Source: SIG480 sp045586595
Lineage (GTDB): Bacteria; Bacillota; Clostridia; Oscillospirales; JAAYXM01
Direction of reading: 5' to 3'
Assembly (NCBI GenBank): GCA_045586595.1
Contig: JAZNAQ010000025.1
Span: forward strand, 1 to 12,857
Length of the DNA: 12,857 nucleotides
Position numbers and translations under genes: made by a program. Of this stretch, positions 8,442 through 12,857 are shown piece after piece. Numbering within the stretch: position 1 is the first letter of the stretch; every line of letters begins with the position of its first letter. Below the pieces are notes generated by a model. That model was not told the origin of the DNA. It made no database searches and saw only the letters and a program-made list of their open reading frames with translations.

Positions 8442-8681
8442 ATGTACGATTTTAAGATTACACTTTCATCAATTAACGAGGTTAAAAACTTTGTAAATGC
8501 GGCTTGCATGCAGATGTGCGATATCGACATCATCTCGGGCAGATACGTTATAGACGCTAAGTCTATTATGGGTATTTTCAGTATCGACCTTACAAAGCCG
8601 GTAACGGTTTCTGTAAAGGGTACAGAAGAAGAGTATAAGGCATTCCGCGAAGCGGTAAAAGACATCGTTGTTGAAGACTAA
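8442..8681 (+). CDS. HPr-like protein without phosphorylatable histidine
   Basis: Small 79-residue protein of the HPr/Crh fold. The C-terminal half has VIDAKSIMGIFSIDL (residues 36-50), matching the region of HPr around regulatory Ser46 (LKSIMGVMSL); S41 is the equivalent serine. The N-terminal segment that should read GIHARPA reads SSINEVKNF instead, and the protein has no histidine at all, so it cannot carry a PTS phosphate on His15. This resembles Crh of Bacillus, which has Gln at that site and acts only as a CcpA co-regulator and metabolic sensor. Similar proteins are usually annotated as HPr family phosphocarrier proteins in Clostridia, which is misleading here. A regulatory role is inference. 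GAAGGGAG at 8425-8432 is a good ribosome site 9 bases before the ATG. In Bacillus crh lies beside whiA; here mtaB and the murB operon intervene. Confidence 0.85.
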   Translation: MYDFKITLSSINEVKNFVNAACMQMCDIDIISGRYVIDAKSIMGIFSIDLTKPVTVSVKGTEEEYKAFREAVKDIVVED

Positions 8682-8699
8682 TAACGCAAAAGATAATCC

Positions 8700-8732
8700 G
8701 GCAGCCGTGCTTTCGGTTGCCTGATTGTTTTT
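8700..8732 (+). terminator. Terminator-like hairpin between the HPr-like gene and murD
   Basis: A 7-bp stem, GGCAGCC (8700-8706) with GGTTGCC (8715-8721), one G-U pair and an 8-base loop, followed after a few bases by TTGTTTTT (8725-8732). The U-run is interrupted and not directly adjacent, so termination may be partial. No clear separate promoter is seen for murD, which may depend on read-through. Confidence 0.6.
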
Positions 8733-8757
8733 ATATGAGTAGTAACAGGAGGGGCAT

Positions 8758-10137
8758 ATGAACGCCGTATTTGATGCTTTTTTAAAAAGTATGAGCGGGA
8801 AGAAGTGCGCAGTAATAGGTATGGGTGTTAGCAACACTCCGCTTATCAGGCTGCTGCTTGACTGCGGTGCGAAGGTTTTAATCTGCGACAAAAAAGAAAA
8901 CCATGATGAAAACATTGTTTCTGAATTCCGCAGTCGCGGTGCTGAGTTTTCTCTTGGAGAGGGTTATCTTTCTGCCATCTGCAATGCCGAGATAATCTTT
9001 AAAACTCCCGGTATGAGATATGATGTTCCCGAGCTTCTGCAAGCAGAGAAACAAGGAAGCGTTGTCACTACCGAGATGGAGCAGTTTTTAAAGCTCTGTC
9101 CATGTAAGAGCATAGGCATTACGGGGAGTGACGGAAAGACAACGACGACTACAATCGTCGGTGAACTTTTAAAGCGTGCAGGAAAGCGGTGTTATGTAGG
9201 CGGGAATATAGGAAGACCTTTGCTCCCTGATGCAGGTAAGATGGAGGGCGATGATTTTGCTGTTATAGAGCTGTCGTCATTCCAGCTTATGAATATAAAA
9301 TACAGCCCTGATATATCAATTATTACAAATATAACTCCGAACCATCTTGATGTGCATAAGTCGATGGAAGAATATACAGAAGCAAAGAAACAAATTTTTG
9401 ACGCATCTCAAGGGCGTGTCGTACTCAATTATGATAACGCAATAACCAGAGACATAGCGGGGGAGATTGGCGACCGTGCAGTGCTCTTTTCATCAAAAGA
9501 AATACTTGATAACGGCTATTGTATAGAGTCGGGGTATATTGTTCTTCGCCGTGACGGAAAAAGCGAGAGGATACTCGCTCTGCCCGATATAAAAATCTCC
9601 GGTATGCACAATGTTGAAAATTATATGGCGGCAATCGCCGCAACCGAGGGCTTTGTCTCAAGTGAAGACATAGTAGCTGTTGCGCGTGAGTTTGGCGGCG
9701 TTGTGCACAGAATGGAGCTTGTGCGCGAGCGCTTGGGTGTTAAGTATTATAACGACTCAATCGCATCTAGCCCGACAAGAACGATTGCAGGCCTTCGTGC
9801 GTTTAACAAAAAAGTTATACTTATAGCGGGTGGGTATGATAAGCACATACCGTTTGATGAGTTAGGGCCGGCTGCTCAGAAATACGTTAAGACACTTGTC
9901 CTCGTTGGTGCAACTGCCGAAAAGATAAAAGCGGCGGTGGAGGATAGCTCAGGGTATGATGCAAAAAAACTGCCGATTATTATGTGCACAACCTTTGAAG
10001 AAGCCGTAAAGGCAGCATCTGATGCGGCGGAAAACGGAGATATTGTGACTTTGTCGCCCGCTTGTGCATCGTTTGATATGTTTGATAACTTTATGCTTCG
10101 CGGAAAACGGTTTAAAGAACTGGTTGCAAAGCTTTAA
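8758..10137 (+). CDS. murD: UDP-N-acetylmuramoyl-L-alanine--D-glutamate ligase (MurD)
   Basis: Cytoplasmic ATP-dependent ligase that adds D-glutamate to UDP-MurNAc-L-Ala in peptidoglycan precursor synthesis. The 459 residues show all three Mur ligase domains. The Rossmann-like UDP-binding domain has VIGMGVSNTPLI at about 19-30. The ATPase domain has GITGSDGKTTT at 120-130, ELSSFQL at 171-177, NITPNHLDVH at 191-200 and EAKKQIF, whose K210 is the likely carbamoylated lysine. The C-terminal domain has NDSIASSPTRT, AGGYDK and SPACASFDMFDNF, the usual form in Clostridia. A strong AGGAGGGG (8747-8754) precedes the ATG. It follows the HPr-like gene across a terminator-like hairpin and ends in a 4-base overlap with convergent tmcAL. 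Other division and cell-wall cluster genes (mraY, murG, ftsW) are not adjacent. Confidence 0.96.
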   Translation: MNAVFDAFLKSMSGKKCAVIGMGVSNTPLIRLLLDCGAKVLICDKKENHDENIVSEFRSRGAEFSLGEGYLSAICNAEIIFKTPGMRYDVPELLQAEKQGSVVTTEMEQFLKLCPCKSIGITGSDGKTTTTTIVGELLKRAGKRCYVGGNIGRPLLPDAGKMEGDDFAVIELSSFQLMNIKYSPDISIITNITPNHLDVHKSMEEYTEAKKQIFDASQGRVVLNYDNAITRDIAGEIGDRAVLFSSKEILDNGYCIESGYIVLRRDGKSERILALPDIKISGMHNVENYMAAIAATEGFVSSEDIVAVAREFGGVVHRMELVRERLGVKYYNDSIASSPTRTIAGLRAFNKKVILIAGGYDKHIPFDELGPAAQKYVKTLVLVGATAEKIKAAVEDSSGYDAKKLPIIMCTTFEEAVKAASDAAENGDIVTLSPACASFDMFDNFMLRGKRFKELVAKL

Positions 10138-11333
10138 TTGTTATCGGTCACATAAACCGGAGAACGCGTAAATGTGTTTCCTTGCGGTATGGGAGATGCC
10201 ATAAAAAGTGAATAAATATCATCGGCACGTCGTTCGAGAGCGAGAAGGTCTTTTGCCTTTTTGCTCTCGAATTTTATTGAAGACGGACGTGTTATAACCG
10301 GGATTTTTGATACTTTTTTCGCACTTTTTATAATATCACGCCCGGTGTCGTTAAATGCAAGAATACGCGCGTAGGGAGGCGCATCTTCCGAATGGTAAGA
10401 CTCGACTCCGAGAAATGCATTTAAGAAGATTCGGCGGATTCTTGAGTGTGCATAGCGCTTGGTTTTTGTGAGTTCTGTAGCTTCAGACAGGCTCCGGCTT
10501 TTTGAAATTGCATCAATGAGTCGGAACTCTAAACCCTCGGATACATCACTGTATTTTACAAAATCCTCGGGTGTAAATTTCTTTAGGACAGAGAGAATGG
10601 AGGTGTCTGCAGATTTAATAAACACAGGTGCATTTCCGTTCTCGGTTTCACGCATATATATATCTGATACAGAGGGCGGCATTAACTTCGAAATATCGCC
10701 GCCGTGGCTGAGAAGTTCTCTTATATAAGAGGCGGATGCAATTCCGTCAGAAATTTCGTTTCCATCATGCTCTGCGCCTGTGCGTGGAATGGCCATTGGC
10801 GTGATGTTTGATTTCAGACGTATGAGAGCTTTTAAATACTCTGTTGCAAGTATGTTGTTTGGTGTTTTTATGAGCTTTGAGAGATCGGGGTCAATCTTTT
10901 CAAGTGCCTGCTCCCGCGCCTTTGCATATGGGATTCCGCTTGAATATTCGCTTAAAATTAAATCGTCAAGCTTTCCGCTTGCAAGTATTTTGGCTAAGCT
11001 TAACATACTCGATATATCGTCATTTTCTGCGCCAAAAGAAAGAGATGTGACAACCCCAAGTGAGTGGAGAATTGAAATTGCACCGCGTGCAAAGTGCTCG
11101 GCGGATGATACTGCCCATGGAAGCGGGAGTTCAATAACAACATCGGCACCAGAGCGTATGGCGGCTTCTGCACGCGCATACTTTTGCATGATGGCAAAGT
11201 CGCCGCGTTGAACAAAGTTTCCGCTCATAACGCAGACTATTCCGTCAGCACCTCGTCGTCTTGTTTCTTGTATATGAAATAAGTGACCGTTGTGGAAAGG
11301 GTTGTATTCGCAAACAATACCGCAAATGTTCAT
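10134..11333 (-). CDS. tmcAL: tRNA(Met) cytidine acetate ligase (TmcAL, YlbM family)
   Basis: Enzyme of the HxGH nucleotidyltransferase fold that uses ATP and acetate, via acetyl-adenylate, to form N4-acetylcytidine at the wobble base of elongator tRNA-Met. The 399 residues match the family (about 400). N-terminal MNICGIVCEYNPFHNGHLFH contains the NPFHNGH motif at 11-17; SGNFVQRG follows at 37-44, KYARAEAAIRSGADVVIELP at 51-70, and the later KTPNNILATEYLKAL and SASYIR are also family signatures. The frame stays open for 43 more codons upstream to 11462, but the start at 11333 gives the conserved N-terminus and has AAAGGA at 11343-11348, and the predicted promoter lies over the extension. The gene diverges from ackA, whose reaction involves the same substrate, acetate. 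The stop overlaps that of murD. Confidence 0.93.
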   Translation of the reverse strand: MNICGIVCEYNPFHNGHLFHIQETRRRGADGIVCVMSGNFVQRGDFAIMQKYARAEAAIRSGADVVIELPLPWAVSSAEHFARGAISILHSLGVVTSLSFGAENDDISSMLSLAKILASGKLDDLILSEYSSGIPYAKAREQALEKIDPDLSKLIKTPNNILATEYLKALIRLKSNITPMAIPRTGAEHDGNEISDGIASASYIRELLSHGGDISKLMPPSVSDIYMRETENGNAPVFIKSADTSILSVLKKFTPEDFVKYSDVSEGLEFRLIDAISKSRSLSEATELTKTKRYAHSRIRRIFLNAFLGVESYHSEDAPPYARILAFNDTGRDIIKSAKKVSKIPVITRPSSIKFESKKAKDLLALERRADDIYSLFMASPIPQGNTFTRSPVYVTDNN

Positions 11334-11361
11334 AGAATTTACGTCCTTTTTGAAAAAAGTC

Positions 11362-11390
11362 TTGCAAAAATAAGTAATATACGTTAAAAT
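11362..11390 (+). promoter_or_regulatory. Sigma-A promoter of ackA
   Basis: TTGCAA (11362-11367), a 17-base spacer and TAAAAT (11385-11390). Transcription would start near 11397, giving a leader of about 105 bases that contains the 23-bp palindrome at 11407-11429. Confidence 0.65.
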
Positions 11391-11406
11391 ATATGTTACG
11401 GTTTTT

Positions 11407-11429
11407 AAAAAGACAAAATTTGTCTTTTT
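11407..11429. promoter_or_regulatory. Perfect 23-bp palindrome in the tmcAL-ackA control region
   Basis: AAAAAGACAAA, a single central A, then TTTGTCTTTTT: 11 bases each side with exact complementarity. It lies about 10 bases downstream of the predicted ackA start point and overlaps the predicted tmcAL start point. Read from either strand it gives an A-rich hairpin ending in a T-run, so it could be an operator for a dimeric regulator or a two-way transcription attenuator. No regulator for it is known from this window. Confidence 0.55.
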
Positions 11430-11433
11430 TATT

Positions 11434-11462
11434 ATTTTAACTGCAAATATTCGTTTTTTCAA
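11434..11462 (-). promoter_or_regulatory. Sigma-A promoter of tmcAL
   Basis: On the minus strand TTGAAA (11457-11462), a 17-base spacer, then TAAAAT (11434-11439). Transcription would start near 11427 and cross the palindrome and the ackA promoter, leaving a leader of about 94 bases before the tmcAL ATG at 11333. It points toward the ackA promoter. Confidence 0.6.
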
Positions 11463-11501
11463 GACGAATGACAGAATTTATATTTACGGAGGCAACAAAT
11501 T

Positions 11502-12695
11502 ATGAAAATTCTTGTTATCAACGCAGGCAGTTCCTCTCTGAAATATCAGTTTATGGAGTCTGAGGGCGGTCAGGTTTTTGCAAAGGGTCTTTGCGAGCGC
11601 ATAGGTATTGACGGCCGCCTTACACATAAGGTTCCGGGTCGTGACGATGTTAAGGTAGACATCGCTATGCCGACTCACGGCGAGGCTATTCAGTCTGTTC
11701 TTGATATTCTTGTAGATCCTGAAAAGGGAGTTATAGCTTCTACTGACGAGATTGCAGCGGTTGGCCACCGCGTTCTCCACGGCGGTATGGAGTTTACTGC
11801 AAGCTGTCTGATTGACGATGCATGTATCGCAGCTATAGAAAAGTGCATCCCGCTCGGCCCGCTTCATAATCCCGCAAACCTCATGGGCATTCGCGCTTGC
11901 CAGAAGGTTATGCCGACAACCCCGCAGGTTGCTGTTTTTGATACAGCATTCCATATGACAATGCCGCCGAAGGCTTACATATATCCGATTCCGTATGAAT
12001 ACTACGAGAATGACGATGTTCGCCGCTACGGCTTCCACGGCACAAGCCACCGCTATGTTTCTGCCCGCGCAATCGACATGCTTGGCAACCCCGAACACAG
12101 CCGCGTAATCTGCTGCCACCTCGGCAACGGTTCTTCGCTTTCTGCTGTTGTTGACGGCAAGTGCGTAGATACAAGCATGGGCCTCGGCCCGCTCGCAGGC
12201 TTCCTTATGGGAACGCGCGCAGGCGATATTGACGCAACAATTCTTGAGTACCTCATGGGTCGTTACAACTACGACATTAAAGAGATGAACAACATTCTCA
12301 ACAAGAAGTCGGGCGTTCTTGGTATTTCCGGTGTAAGCTCAGACTTCCGCGACCTCGACGAGGCTGCTGAAAACGGCAATGAGCGCGCTCAACTTGCTCT
12401 TGATAAGTTTATCTATGAGGTCAAGAAGTTTATCGGTGCATACTCAACTGCAATGGGCGGTGTTGACGCTATCGTATTTACAGCAGGTATCGGCGAAAAC
12501 TCCTGCGACCTCCGCAAGAAGATTTGTGAAGGCCTTGAGTATATGGGCGTTAAGATGGATGCAGAGAAGAATAACGTGCGCGGCAAGGAAACAGATGTTT
12601 CTGCAGCTGACTCAAAGGTTAAGATTTTCATAATCCCGACAAACGAGGAGCTTATGATTGCCCGCGATACAGAAGAGATTGTAAAAGCTCTCTAA
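11502..12695 (+). CDS. ackA: Acetate kinase (AckA)
   Basis: Cytoplasmic enzyme interconverting acetyl phosphate plus ADP and acetate plus ATP; in fermenting Clostridia it gives substrate-level ATP and excretes acetate. The 397 residues match the family. MKILVINAGSSSLKY opens the protein. Active-site residues line up with those of the Methanosarcina enzyme: N7, R90 (VGHRVLHGG), D147 (FDTAFH), H179 (GFHGTSH), R239 (GTRAGD) and E382 (TNEE). GGAGG at 11488-11492 is a strong ribosome site. Codon use differs from the neighbours: arginine is almost all CGC and lysine mostly AAG, as expected of a highly expressed gene. Usually pta sits beside ackA; here it does not, the upstream neighbour being divergent tmcAL and the downstream side being a terminator. 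Confidence 0.97.
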   Translation: MKILVINAGSSSLKYQFMESEGGQVFAKGLCERIGIDGRLTHKVPGRDDVKVDIAMPTHGEAIQSVLDILVDPEKGVIASTDEIAAVGHRVLHGGMEFTASCLIDDACIAAIEKCIPLGPLHNPANLMGIRACQKVMPTTPQVAVFDTAFHMTMPPKAYIYPIPYEYYENDDVRRYGFHGTSHRYVSARAIDMLGNPEHSRVICCHLGNGSSLSAVVDGKCVDTSMGLGPLAGFLMGTRAGDIDATILEYLMGRYNYDIKEMNNILNKKSGVLGISGVSSDFRDLDEAAENGNERAQLALDKFIYEVKKFIGAYSTAMGGVDAIVFTAGIGENSCDLRKKICEGLEYMGVKMDAEKNNVRGKETDVSAADSKVKIFIIPTNEELMIARDTEEIVKAL

Positions 12696-12706
12696 GTAAA
12701 AAGTTT

Positions 12707-12744
12707 AAAGGAACAGATGAAGTGAATTCGTCTGTTCCTTTTTT
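12707..12744 (+). terminator. Strong intrinsic terminator of ackA
   Basis: A 15-bp stem, arms 12707-12721 and 12727-12741 with one T-G pair, loop GTGAA, ending in six T residues (12739-12744). It begins 11 bases after the ackA stop codon. The A-run at the left arm also makes it usable on the opposite strand. Confidence 0.92.
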
Positions 12745-12754
12745 GAATAATGAA

Positions 12755-12777
12755 AACCACGCGATAGTCGCGTGGTT
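12755..12777. repeat. GC-rich perfect hairpin, possible mobile-element end
   Basis: AACCACGCGA (12755-12764), loop TAG, TCGCGTGGTT (12768-12777): a perfect 10-bp stem with a 3-base loop. It is far more GC-rich than the AT-rich bases around it and has no T-run, so it is not an intrinsic terminator. It is followed by AGAGGCTATTGCC. This pairing of a short hairpin and a GAGGC..GCC motif resembles subterminal regions of IS200/IS605-type elements in Clostridia, from memory of such sequences. The remaining 80 bases to the edge hold no recognisable gene. Confidence 0.5.
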
Positions 12778-12857
12778 CAAAAGAGGCTATTGCCGATGAA
12801 CAAAAAATTCTCCATTGTGTTAGAATAAAAATGACCTGCCAGTCAAATTAAAAACAC

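Noticed and set aside
8469..8915. A 148-codon minus-strand open frame opposite the HPr-like gene and the murD start.
   Set aside because: Both underlying plus-strand genes are recognised families with strong ribosome sites; this frame crosses their gap and terminator without any protein-like motif.
11334..11462. A 43-codon N-terminal extension of tmcAL.
   Set aside because: The conserved N-terminus begins at 11333 with a good ribosome site just upstream, the extension is AT-rich and repetitive, and the predicted promoter lies within it.
11484..12119. A 211-codon open frame on the minus strand opposite ackA.
   Set aside because: It is the complement of a clearly functional ackA, has no recognisable family and no ribosome site, and results from the strong codon bias of ackA.
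12796..12828. Ten-codon open frame (ATGAACAAAAAATTC...) after the hairpin.
   Set aside because: Too short, no homology recognised and only a weak ribosome site; more likely chance in AT-rich sequence.
1..12857. tRNA, rRNA, CRISPR arrays, riboswitches and phage or defence genes.
   Set aside because: Apart from the short gaps described, the window is filled by housekeeping genes; no direct-repeat arrays, cloverleaf sequences or known riboswitch cores were seen in the gaps.

Overview
The window looks like a chromosomal core region of a low-to-mid GC member of the Bacillota, most likely class Clostridia. The evidence is the linkage murB-rapZ-yvcK-whiA-dnaE, a clostridial-type HPr-like protein, MtaB, the clostridial form of MurD, and consensus sigma-A promoters with strong AGGAGG-type ribosome sites. 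Genus cannot be fixed from the sequence alone. Nine protein genes were found; there are no tRNA, rRNA or CRISPR features, and no transposase gene is visible.

Layout. Positions 1-6953 (minus strand, read right to left) hold a tight five-gene set: murB, rapZ, yvcK, whiA and the first ~1078 codons of dnaE, which runs off the left edge. Gaps are 14, 27, 17 and 5 bases, with a promoter-like extended -10 in front of murB, so this is probably one operon. mtaB (7040-8335, minus) lies upstream of it with its own promoter. Back to back with mtaB, on the plus strand, are a small HPr-like gene (8442-8681), a terminator-like hairpin and murD (8758-10137). murD converges on tmcAL (10134-11333, minus), the two stop codons overlapping in a single TTAA. 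tmcAL diverges from ackA (11502-12695, plus). ackA is closed by a strong intrinsic terminator, followed by a second GC-rich hairpin near the right edge.

How the genes fit together. MurB and MurD are consecutive-stage cytoplasmic peptidoglycan precursor enzymes. RapZ/YvcJ and YvcK are regulators tied to UDP-GlcNAc and central carbon status. The HPr-like protein keeps the regulatory serine motif of HPr/Crh but has no histidine at all, so it can only be a regulatory relative. WhiA links this group to division and growth control, and DnaE to replication. MtaB and TmcAL both modify tRNA. TmcAL consumes acetate, which AckA produces or consumes, and the two genes share a control region.

No novel multi-gene system is evident. 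The most interesting points are regulatory: face-to-face promoters around a 23-bp palindrome between tmcAL and ackA, the histidine-free HPr homologue, overlapping divergent promoters between mtaB and that gene, and a possible mobile-element end at the right edge.
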